DNA from: JAANXG01 sp049583715
Lineage (GTDB): Bacteria > Pseudomonadota > Gammaproteobacteria > Arenicellales > JAANXG01
Direction of reading: 5' to 3'
Length of the DNA: 6,483 nucleotides
Assembly (NCBI GenBank): GCA_049583715.1
Contig: JBAUWJ010000321.1
Location: 1-6,483, forward strand
In this document: in pieces, positions 1 through 5,547 of the stretch
Layout of the letters: each line of letters opens with the position of its first letter
Position numbering within the stretch: the first letter of the stretch is position 1
Program-made: the position numbers and the translations under genes
Notes under the pieces: generated by a model
The model's database searches: none
What the model was told of the DNA's origin: nothing
What the model saw: only the letters and a program-made list of their open reading frames with translations

Positions 1-39
1 GGCTCCGGCGGGGCGCGGCGGCGGCGCGGCTCCGGCGGG
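1..39 (-). repeat. 27-bp spaced direct repeat in permease tail
   Basis: The 12-mer GGCTCCGGCGGG occurs at 1-12 and 28-39. On the coding (minus) strand it gives two PPEP blocks around an RRRRA block in the permease tail. Because the window ends here, the number of repeats is unknown. Confidence 0.6.
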
Positions 40-1019
40 ATCTTCGGGCCCGAGGCGCCCCGCGCCCGCAGCAGCGGATTGACCACGTCGTTCAGGCCCT
101 CGCCCACCAGGGTCAGCGCCGTGACCAGCAGCACGATGGCGAGGCCCGGCCAGAAGGCGGTCCACCAGATGCCGGCGGCGACGTCGGTAATGGCCTGGGA
201 AATGTCGTAGCCCCATTCGGGCGTCGGGGGCTGGACGCCGTAGCCGAGGAAGCCCAGGGCCGCCAGGGTCAGGATCGCATCGGCGGCGTTCAGGGTGAGG
301 ATCACCGGCACTGTGTGGACGACGTTGAAGAAGACGTAGCGACCGAGGATGGTGCGGCTCTTCGCGCCCATCGAGCGGGCGGCCTCGACGAAGGGTTCCT
401 GCTTCACCGACAGGGTCTGGTTGCGCACCACCCGGAAGTATTGCGGGATGTACACGATCCCCACCGCCCCCGCGGCCGAGACGACGCCCGGCTCGATGTA
501 GGCGGCGAGGATGAACGAGATGATGATCGCCAGCACCAGGGGCGGGAAGGCGTAGACCGCGTCCATGGTGGTCACCAGCGCACGGTCCAGTGGCCCGCCG
601 CCGTAGCCGCTGAGCAAGCCCAGTATCACGCCGGTCACCATCGCGGTGCTGACGGCGAGCAGCATCACGATCAGCGCCAGCTTGGCCCCGCCGATCACCC
701 GGGCCAGCACGTCGAAGCCGTCGCGGGTGGTGCCCATGGGGTGCGCGTGCGACGGCGGCGCCAGGTTGGGGATCGGCTGGAACTGGCCCGGCGCGGTCTC
801 GACGCGGTACTGGGTAGCGCCGTACTCGTACAGCGACGGGCCCACGAAGGCGAGCCCCGCGAAGAAGATCACGACGGCCAGGCCGATGAAGATCAAGGCG
901 CGGGAGGTGCGGCTCGACTGCCGGAACGGCCGCCAGACATGCCGGAGGCGCGTACGCAGGCCGCCTCCCGGGGACACGTCGCGAGTCTCCACCAAAGCCG
1001 GATCCGCGCGTTCGCTCAC
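1..1019 (-). CDS. DppC-type ABC importer permease (3' end outside window)
   Basis: Inner-membrane permease subunit of a peptide/opine/nickel-type ABC importer. It should pair with the DppB-type permease just upstream to form the channel. The visible 339 codons show a cytoplasmic N-terminus, a first membrane segment near residues 41-60, a periplasmic loop, the family motif HPMGTTRDGFDVLAR (93-107), further membrane segments near 113-138, 155-173 and 180-195, the ATPase-contact EAA loop starting EAARSMGAKS (212-221), and a last segment near 288-305. The usual family form of the first motif is GTDxxGRDVLSR; here the central GRD is replaced by DGFD. The GTG start at 1019 is chosen because it lies 10 bases after the stop of the preceding permease gene and gives a normal-length N-terminus. 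No clear Shine-Dalgarno is seen, so translational coupling is likely. The normal family end (GEGLNDVVNPLLR) falls at residues 307-319, yet the frame stays open into a Pro/Arg-rich tail that leaves the window. It could simply end soon, or be a linker to another domain. Confidence 0.93.
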   Translation of the reverse strand, partial: MSERADPALVETRDVSPGGGLRTRLRHVWRPFRQSSRTSRALIFIGLAVVIFFAGLAFVGPSLYEYGATQYRVETAPGQFQPIPNLAPPSHAHPMGTTRDGFDVLARVIGGAKLALIVMLLAVSTAMVTGVILGLLSGYGGGPLDRALVTTMDAVYAFPPLVLAIIISFILAAYIEPGVVSAAGAVGIVYIPQYFRVVRNQTLSVKQEPFVEAARSMGAKSRTILGRYVFFNVVHTVPVILTLNAADAILTLAALGFLGYGVQPPTPEWGYDISQAITDVAAGIWWTAFWPGLAIVLLVTALTLVGEGLNDVVNPLLRARGASGPKIPPEPRRRRAPPE

Positions 1020-1029
1020 GGCAGGGCGC

Positions 1030-2046
1030 TCAATAGCGCACCCGCGGGTCTATCATCGCATTGATGATGTCGATGAGCAGCGACACCACCACGATCGCGA
1101 GCGCGATGAAGGTCACTATGCCCTGCACCGCCGCGTAGTCGCGGTTGCCGATGAAGTCCACCAGGGCCCGGGCGAGACCCGGCCAGGAGAAAACCGTCTC
1201 GGTAAGCGTGGCGTTGCCGATCAGCAGCGCGAACTGCAGGCCCATGATGGTGACGATCGGAATCAGGGCATTCTTGAAGGCATGTCGGAAGACGACGTTG
1301 TGCTCGCGCACGCCCCGCGCCCGCGCCGCCTCCACGTAGTCGGCCCGCAGGCTCTGCAGCATGTTCACCCGAACCAGGCGCACGAACACGCCGCCGACCA
1401 GGAGGCCGAGCGTGATGGCCGGCAGGATCAGGTACTTGAGCGTGCTCTCGAGCGCCGCCCAGTTGCCGGTGATGATGGAGTCGATGATGTAGAAGCCGGT
1501 GATCTGCTGCGGGGCGTAGAAGCCTCCAATGCGCCCGCTGCTGGGCAGCCAGCCGAGATCGACACTGAAGTAGAGCTGTGCGAGTAGCGCGGTCCAGAAC
1601 AAGGGCGTGGCGTAGATGACGATGCCGAACAGGCGCCCCGCGATATCGAAGGGCGTGTCGCGCAGGCGCCCCGCCAGGGCGCCGACCCCGATCCCGACGA
1701 TGACGGCGACGATCATGGCGCAGATGACCAGCTCGAGCGTCGCGGGCGCCGTCTGCGCGACGATCTGCAGCACGCTGCGCCGGTCGGTCATCGGACGGCC
1801 GAAGTCCCCGCGCAGCGCGTTTGCGATGAAGCGGCCGTACTGCACGTAGATCGGGTCATTCAAACCGAGCGCCTGCTTGCGGGCGGCGATTTCCTCGGGT
1901 GGCAGCCGCGATCCCACCGTGGCCGTGACCGGATCGCCCGGCGCCGCATGCAGCAGCACGAAGACGAGGGTGAGCAGGATCAGCACCATGGGGATGCTGA
2001 GCAGCACCCGAATCACGATGTAGCGGCCCAGGGAACCCGGCTTCAT
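1030..2046 (-). CDS. DppB-type ABC importer permease
   Basis: Complete 338-residue inner-membrane permease of the peptide/opine/nickel ABC importer family, a normal length for DppB/OppB proteins. The N-terminus is typical: a membrane segment at about residues 9-33 followed by the motif HAAPGDPV (33-40). Further membrane segments lie near 101-125, 137-160, 203-222, 258-280 and 308-332. The ATPase-contact EAA loop begins EAARARGV at 239-246, followed by the FRHAFKNALIP segment (253-263) and the family motif ETVFSWPGL (283-291). The C-terminus MIDPRVRY is also typical (DPR-V-RY). The ATG at 2046 is supported by a GGGGGTGA ribosome site six bases upstream. It follows the binding-protein gene by 99 bases and precedes the DppC-type gene by 10 bases, so the three are almost certainly one transcription unit. 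The transported compound cannot be told from the permease. Confidence 0.96.
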   Translation of the reverse strand: MKPGSLGRYIVIRVLLSIPMVLILLTLVFVLLHAAPGDPVTATVGSRLPPEEIAARKQALGLNDPIYVQYGRFIANALRGDFGRPMTDRRSVLQIVAQTAPATLELVICAMIVAVIVGIGVGALAGRLRDTPFDIAGRLFGIVIYATPLFWTALLAQLYFSVDLGWLPSSGRIGGFYAPQQITGFYIIDSIITGNWAALESTLKYLILPAITLGLLVGGVFVRLVRVNMLQSLRADYVEAARARGVREHNVVFRHAFKNALIPIVTIMGLQFALLIGNATLTETVFSWPGLARALVDFIGNRDYAAVQGIVTFIALAIVVVSLLIDIINAMIDPRVRY

Positions 2047-2052
2047 GCCACG

Positions 2053-2060
2053 TCACCCCC
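2053..2060 (-). promoter_or_regulatory. Ribosome binding site of DppB-type gene
   Basis: On the minus strand this reads GGGGGTGA, a good match to the anti-Shine-Dalgarno, six bases before the ATG at 2046. It fixes that start over an ATG ten bases upstream in another frame. Confidence 0.75.
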
Positions 2061-2104
2061 GGGCGGTCGGGACAACCGCGCTGCGGTCATTGGATTGAGA
2101 AGAC

Positions 2105-2137
2105 GGGCGGGAACAGGCCGGCGGCCCATCCCCGCCC
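2105..2137 (-). repeat. Intercistronic hairpin between binding protein and permease
   Basis: Perfect 7-bp inverted repeat, GGGCGGG at 2105-2111 and CCCGCCC at 2131-2137, with a self-complementary GGCC-rich interior. On the transcript it starts 9 bases after the binding-protein stop codon. After the stem only a short pyrimidine run (GTCTTCTC) follows, not a T tract, so a full intrinsic terminator is unlikely. An mRNA-stabilising or partial read-through structure, as known in other importer operons such as malE-malF, is a better fit but is inferred. Confidence 0.5.
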
Positions 2138-2145
2138 GGGTTTCT

Positions 2146-3726
2146 CTAACCGCCTTTCTTGGAAAGGAGGTAGTAACGGAAGATCTGGGCGGGTCCCATC
2201 GTGTCCGCAACACCGTCGATGTCGTTGCGTGCGAAGGCGAAGGGAGTCAGCACGTAGAGCGGTACGATCGGTGCGTCCTCGGCGGCGAGCTTCTGGATGG
2301 CCGCAAAAGTCTGCATGCGCTCCGCAGTGTTGGGGCCGGCCGCCGTCCGCTCGTCGGAGATCAGCTTGTCCATCTGCGGATTGTCATACATGCGCAGGAA
2401 GCTGTCCTTGGAGTGGTAGAACGGCGCCAGGTAGTCGTCCGGATCGAGATAATCCGGAAACCAACCGAGCAGGAACGCGGCATACTGCCCTTTCTTGCCG
2501 GGCCAGGCCGTCGCCGTGTACTGGGCCCACTCCGTGGAGTCCAGGGAGACGTCGAACAGCCCGCTTTCATTGAGGGTGCGCTGCAGCGTCTGGGCCAGCG
2601 CCGGCTCGGTGTCCCCATAGTGGCCACGCGAGTACCACAGTTTCAGCTTGACCTTGCTCTTGACGTAGTCCGACGGCTTCTTGTCGCCGTACAGGGTCTT
2701 GAACTCCGGCTTGTTGGCTTCGGCGAAGGCCGGCGGCACCATGGAGTACAGGGGCTCCGCCGCGCCGCCCAGCACGTTCTTGATGATGCGGTCGCGGTCG
2801 ACGGTCGCCGCGATGGCCTGGCGCACGTCCTTCTGCCCCCCGGGAGCGACGTTCGGATTGAAGACGATGTACCGAATGGTGGCGCCCTTTCCCTTGTAAG
2901 TCTTGATGTCCTTGCTGTCGGCGATGCTCTTGCGCTGCTCCGGCGTCAGGCTGCGGAAAGCGACGTCGATCTCACCGGACTTCAAAGCCACCAGCATCTG
3001 GGAGCTCTTGGCGAAGAACTTGATCAGCACCTTGTCGTTCTTCGGCTTGTCGCCCCAGTACTTGTCGAAGGGCACGAGCAGCATCGACTGGTTCTCGCGG
3101 AAATCCGCCACCTTGTACGGGCCCGTGCCGATGAACTTCTCCTGGATGTACTTCTCGTACTCTTCCTTCTTGGCGTCGTTCGGGATCGGCTTGTCGGGAG
3201 ACGGATAAGCATCCGATGGCAGAATGGTCGCCACCGTGTACGCCAGCTTGGACGCGAAGGTGACGTCCGGATCCTTGAGGTGGATGACCACCGTGTAGTC
3301 GTCCGGCGTGTCGATCGACTTGATGTCCGCCAGCAGGAAGCCGGCGCCCTCCGGATGGTTGATCCAGAGGCTGCGCAGCAGTGAGAACTTGACGTCCTTG
3401 CTGGTCATCTTCGAGCCGTTCTGGAACACCACGTCGTGGCGCAGTTTGAAGGTGTAGGTCAGGCCGTCCTTGCTGATGTCGGGCATGGACGCGGCGAGCT
3501 GGGGCGAGACCTGCGAGCTGCCGGGCGCGTAGCCGACCAGCGTTTCACCGATGTTGTGGAAGACGTTGGCGCAATAGAAGCTGTAGCACTTGGCGGGATC
3601 GAGCGTCTGGACGGTGTCCGTCGTTCCGATGATGATGCCGCCGCCCGCTGCCTGTGCCGTATTGACGATGGAAAGGGTTGCGGCGATTGCCAGCATCCCG
3701 GCCAGCACGTGATGGATTGGGCGCAT
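2146..3726 (-). CDS. Periplasmic solute-binding protein, family 5 (DppA/OppA-like)
   Basis: Substrate-binding protein of the ABC importer, exported to the periplasm, 526 residues, a usual size for SBP family 5. Residues 1-27 form a Sec signal peptide with basic/His start, hydrophobic core and AQA-A cleavage region (about residue 26/27); there is no lipobox. Family marks include TLDPAK (41-46), ETLVGY (61-66), YTFKLRHDVVFQNGSKMTSKD (91-111), FIGTGPYKV (198-206), the lobe motif RQAIAATVDRDRI (302-314) and APIVPLYVL (485-493) near the end. The ATG at 3726 is chosen because the signal peptide starts there and an AAGGAGGAGG ribosome site precedes it by eight bases; the same frame is open further upstream (to an ATG at 3912), but that part is arginine-rich and covers the control region. 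Two cysteines, 47 and 52 (CYSFYC), seem to be the only ones. Family members bind peptides, opines, nickel or sugars; the ligand here is unknown. Confidence 0.95.
   Translation of the reverse strand: MRPIHHVLAGMLAIAATLSIVNTAQAAGGGIIIGTTDTVQTLDPAKCYSFYCANVFHNIGETLVGYAPGSSQVSPQLAASMPDISKDGLTYTFKLRHDVVFQNGSKMTSKDVKFSLLRSLWINHPEGAGFLLADIKSIDTPDDYTVVIHLKDPDVTFASKLAYTVATILPSDAYPSPDKPIPNDAKKEEYEKYIQEKFIGTGPYKVADFRENQSMLLVPFDKYWGDKPKNDKVLIKFFAKSSQMLVALKSGEIDVAFRSLTPEQRKSIADSKDIKTYKGKGATIRYIVFNPNVAPGGQKDVRQAIAATVDRDRIIKNVLGGAAEPLYSMVPPAFAEANKPEFKTLYGDKKPSDYVKSKVKLKLWYSRGHYGDTEPALAQTLQRTLNESGLFDVSLDSTEWAQYTATAWPGKKGQYAAFLLGWFPDYLDPDDYLAPFYHSKDSFLRMYDNPQMDKLISDERTAAGPNTAERMQTFAAIQKLAAEDAPIVPLYVLTPFAFARNDIDGVADTMGPAQIFRYYLLSKKGG
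2150..2170 (-). repeat. Inverted repeat at 3' end of binding-protein gene
   Basis: CCGCCTTTC (2150-2158) and GAAAGGAGG (2162-2170) flank TTG, giving a 9-position stem with one mismatch. It spans the last codons (LLSKKGG) just before the TAG at 2148-2146. The sequence is nearly the same as the inverted repeat in the leader of the same gene (3738-3756). Confidence 0.5.
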
Positions 3727-3734
3727 TGTTGTTG

Positions 3735-3744
3735 CCTCCTCCTT
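3735..3744 (-). promoter_or_regulatory. Strong ribosome binding site of binding-protein gene
   Basis: The minus strand reads AAGGAGGAGG, eight bases before the ATG at 3726. It decides the start of the binding-protein gene. Its upstream seven bases are the right arm of an inverted repeat (3738-3756). Confidence 0.85.
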
Positions 3745-3756
3745 CTTGAAAGGAGG
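3738..3756 (-). repeat. Inverted repeat containing the ribosome binding site
   Basis: On the transcript: CCUCCUU, loop UCAAG, AAGGAGG, a perfect 7-bp stem. The right arm is the Shine-Dalgarno itself and the left arm resembles the 3' end of 16S rRNA. If the mRNA begins upstream of 3756 the site would be hidden in a hairpin. If it starts at the distance expected from the -10 box at 3766-3761 (about 3755-3753), the left arm would be partly lost. It may therefore act as RNA or as a DNA operator. Confidence 0.5.
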
Positions 3757-3760
3757 GGAA

Positions 3761-3766
3761 ATTGTA
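3761..3766 (-). promoter_or_regulatory. Candidate -10 box of importer operon
   Basis: The minus strand reads TACAAT (5 of 6 to the sigma-70 consensus), 34 bases before the ATG at 3726. No good -35 box is seen at the proper distance (only a TTTTCG-like stretch), which would fit an activator-dependent promoter. Confidence 0.4.
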
Positions 3767-3811
3767 GCGCAGCCGGTGTTCAGGCGAAAACGCGCCCGAA
3801 TCTCCTGTCTG

Positions 3812-3867
3812 ACCGGGCGTCTCCCGGCTGTGCGCCGGAGGCGCTTTCCCCCGGACCGGGGCCCGGT
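3812..3867. promoter_or_regulatory. Candidate operators in divergent control region
   Basis: Two inverted repeats share the same half-site: ACCGGG-N5-CCCGG (3812-3827) and ACCGGG-G-CCCGGT (3855-3867). Their centres are 41 bp apart, near four helical turns, and the second ends two bases before the plus-strand -10 box. A third short one, GCGCC-GGA-GGCGC (3832-3844), lies between. In GC-rich DNA such short repeats also arise by chance. Confidence 0.3.
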
Positions 3868-3869
3868 TC

Positions 3870-3875
3870 TATAAT
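3870..3875 (+). promoter_or_regulatory. Candidate -10 box of oxidoreductase gene
   Basis: A perfect TATAAT, which stands out in this GC-rich stretch, 29 bases before the ATG at 3905. The expected transcript start is near 3882, giving a leader of about 22 bases. The -35 region has only a weak TTTCCC-like match. Confidence 0.5.
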
Positions 3876-3904
3876 GCCAGGCCGGTCCATACCCCTGATC
3901 TCGA

Positions 3905-5227
3905 ATGTACATTTACCAGGAACTCCTCGCCCGCGTGGATCGAAGCCAGCCCGTCCGGGCCGGCCTGATCGGCGCCGGCAAGTTCGGCTCCATGTTCCTC
4001 AGCCAGGTTCCCAGCACGCCGGGCCTGCACGTCACCTGCATCGCCGACCTCGATCCACAGCGCGCCCGCAAGGCCTGCAGCACGGTCGGCTGGGACGACG
4101 ATCTGGTCTCCCGCACGCGCTTCGTAGACGACGCCTCGGAGCTCGTTCGCTCGAACGACGTCGACGTGGTCATCGAGGCCACGGGCAATCCGGTGGTTGG
4201 CGTCTCGCACGCCCGCGCCGCCTTCAAGGAAGGCAAGCACGTCGTGATGGTGAACGTGGAAGGCGACGTGCTGGCCGGGGCGATGCTCGCGGCCGAAGCC
4301 GAGGACGCAGGCGTGGTCTACAGCATGGCCTACGGCGACCAGCCCGCCCTCACCTGCGAGCTGGTGGAGTGGGCGCGGGCCTGCGGCTTCGACGTGGTGG
4401 CCGCCGGCAAGGGCACGAAGTACCTGCCGGAGTACCACGCCTCGACGCCCGACACCGTCTGGAACTACTACGGCCTGACCGCCGAGCAGGCCCGCGCCGC
4501 CGGCATGAACAGCCAGATGTTCAACTCCTTCCTGGACGGCACCAAGTCGGCCCTGGAGATGGCGGCCATCGCCAACGCCACCGGCCTCGAGCCGCCCCCC
4601 GACGGCCTCGCCTTCCCGCCCTGCGGCATGGACGATCTCGCCCATGTGCTGCGTCCCCGCGAGCTCGGCGGACAGCTCCACCACAAGGGTCAGGTCGAAG
4701 TCGTGTCGTCGCTGGAGCGCGACGGCCGTCCGGTGTCCCGCGACCTGCGCTGGGGTGTCTATGTCGTCATCGAGGCGCCGAACGACTACGCCGCGGCGTG
4801 CTTCCGCCAGTACGGCATGAACACCGATTCGAGCGGCCGCTTCTCGGCCATGTACAAGCCCTTCCATCTGATCGGCCTGGAGCTCAACATCTCGGTGCTG
4901 TCGGCCGCGATCCTGAAGCGCGCGACCGGTTCGACGCAGGGTTTCGCCGGCGACGTGGTCGCGACCGCCAAACGCGACCTCGCCCCCGGCGAAACGCTCG
5001 ACGGCGAAGGCGGCTATACCGTGTACGGCAAGCTGCTGCCCGCGCGCACTTCTCTGAAGACGGAGGGCCTGCCTATCGGGCTATCCCAGGGCGTCACCCT
5101 CAACAACCCGGTTGCGGCAGGCCAGACCATCAAGTGGTCCGATATCACCGTCGAGAAGGAAACCGAGGCGCTCGAGGTCAGGAAGCGGATGGAGTCGCAC
5201 TACCGGAAGGTACTCGAAATAGAGTAA
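3905..5227 (+). CDS. Homoserine dehydrogenase-like NAD(P)-dependent oxidoreductase with SAF domain
   Basis: Cytoplasmic dehydrogenase of 440 residues. The N-terminal Rossmann fold shows beta strand and nucleotide loop GLIGAGKFGSM (20-30; GxGxxG pattern), an acidic end of the second strand (IADLDPQRAR, 46-55), and VVIEATGNP (88-96) plus KHVVMVNVEGD (111-121), as in the homoserine dehydrogenase NAD-binding family. The middle part (about 140-340) is the presumed catalytic/dimer domain, with conserved-looking stretches YGDQPALTCELV (143-154), GKGTKYLPEYH (168-178) and MYKPFHLIGLE (316-326). Residues about 353-417 form a SAF domain (DLAPGETLDGEGGYTVYGKL; VAAGQTIKWSDI). This architecture matches COG4091. 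That group is poorly characterised; as I recall, it is related to the DXR-like (DRL) reductoisomerase of Brucella, so a role in isoprenoid synthesis is one alternative to polyol or sugar-acid metabolism. The ATG at 3905 has no Shine-Dalgarno. It is transcribed divergently from the importer operon. True homoserine dehydrogenase activity is not assumed. Confidence 0.88.
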   Translation: MYIYQELLARVDRSQPVRAGLIGAGKFGSMFLSQVPSTPGLHVTCIADLDPQRARKACSTVGWDDDLVSRTRFVDDASELVRSNDVDVVIEATGNPVVGVSHARAAFKEGKHVVMVNVEGDVLAGAMLAAEAEDAGVVYSMAYGDQPALTCELVEWARACGFDVVAAGKGTKYLPEYHASTPDTVWNYYGLTAEQARAAGMNSQMFNSFLDGTKSALEMAAIANATGLEPPPDGLAFPPCGMDDLAHVLRPRELGGQLHHKGQVEVVSSLERDGRPVSRDLRWGVYVVIEAPNDYAAACFRQYGMNTDSSGRFSAMYKPFHLIGLELNISVLSAAILKRATGSTQGFAGDVVATAKRDLAPGETLDGEGGYTVYGKLLPARTSLKTEGLPIGLSQGVTLNNPVAAGQTIKWSDITVEKETEALEVRKRMESHYRKVLEIE

Positions 5228-5280
5228 GGGCTGGCGCTAACCTGGAAAGGGCCCCTGTCCGGCGATGGTCGCGGTTCCCT

Positions 5281-5350
5281 TGTGGGTCGGAATTCATTGC
5301 GACATCTGTCCCCGAACCAACGCCGCTGTCGGAATGAATTCCGACCCACA
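5281..5350. repeat. Large inverted repeat, 18-bp perfect arms
   Basis: TGTGGGTCGGAATTCATT at 5281-5298 is repeated in perfect inversion at 5333-5350, separated by 34 bases. Each arm belongs to a 21-bp unit starting GTGGGTCGG: unit A at 5282-5302 (plus) and unit B at 5349-5329 (minus). Unit B is itself a palindrome, GTCGGAAT-GA-ATTCCGAC (5328-5345 region, eight-base arms). This has the form of a REP/BIME-type element. No transposase gene is nearby. Confidence 0.85.
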
Positions 5351-5392
5351 GGGATGTGGGGAGTGTCGGAGATCGTCGGGAACGAGGTCCGA

Positions 5393-5449
5393 CCGACCCA
5401 CGGTCAGCCCTGCCCCGTGGGTCGGGATTCATCCCGAGCATCACGGGGC
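5393..5449. repeat. Second pair of the palindromic repeat family
   Basis: Unit C (5417-5437, plus) starts GTGGGTCGGGATTCAT and is internally palindromic: TCGGGAT-TC-ATCCCGA (5422-5437). A degenerate unit D (minus, GTGGGTCGG from 5401 to 5393) faces it. D and C form a perfect 11-bp inverted repeat, CCGACCCACGG (5393-5403) and CCGTGGGTCGG (5415-5425). Unit C is also enclosed by GCCCCGTG (5412-5419) and CACGGGGC (5442-5449). These two pairings share bases and exclude each other. Confidence 0.75.
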
Positions 5450-5547
5450 GCCAGTCGGGACACTGCTGCCGGATGACTGCCGACGTGCTTTGTCGCGTTC
5501 CGCCGATTGACCGGAGACTCTTCGCCCGCGGGAGAGACCGGCTGCTG

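Larger units (their letters stand above)
5228..5547. other. Non-coding stretch with repeat cluster
   Basis: Between the TAA of the oxidoreductase gene and the TAA of the lipoprotein gene no frame on either strand looks like a real protein; open frames here have arginine/serine-rich, low-quality content and run through the repeats. The two flanking genes converge here. No T-tracted intrinsic terminator is visible. The repeat hairpins at 5281-5350 and 5393-5449 could serve to separate the converging transcripts. Confidence 0.7.

Noticed and set aside
1948..3384. Long plus-strand open frame opposite the binding-protein and permease genes
   Set aside because: It is the antisense shadow of well-recognised genes; the product is rich in Arg/Val/Gly with no family marks, typical of high-GC DNA.
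3727..3912. N-terminal extension of the binding protein from an ATG at 3912 (62 extra residues)
   Set aside because: The extension is arginine-rich without domain character, covers the divergent promoters, and would bury the signal peptide. The ATG at 3726 has a strong ribosome site and starts a clean signal peptide. The 3912 ATG exists only because AATGTACATT at 3904-3913 is palindromic around the plus-strand start codon.
3869..4867. Minus-strand open frame of 332 codons opposite the oxidoreductase gene
   Set aside because: Antisense shadow of a convincing Rossmann/SAF protein; no ribosome site or domain seen.
5228..5280. Intrinsic terminator after the oxidoreductase gene
   Set aside because: The stretch has GGGCCCC and other short GC-rich pairings but no stable stem followed by a T run.
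5281..5449. CRISPR array
   Set aside because: The repeats are few, alternate in orientation, are self-palindromic and have unequal spacers, which fits REP-like elements and not a CRISPR.
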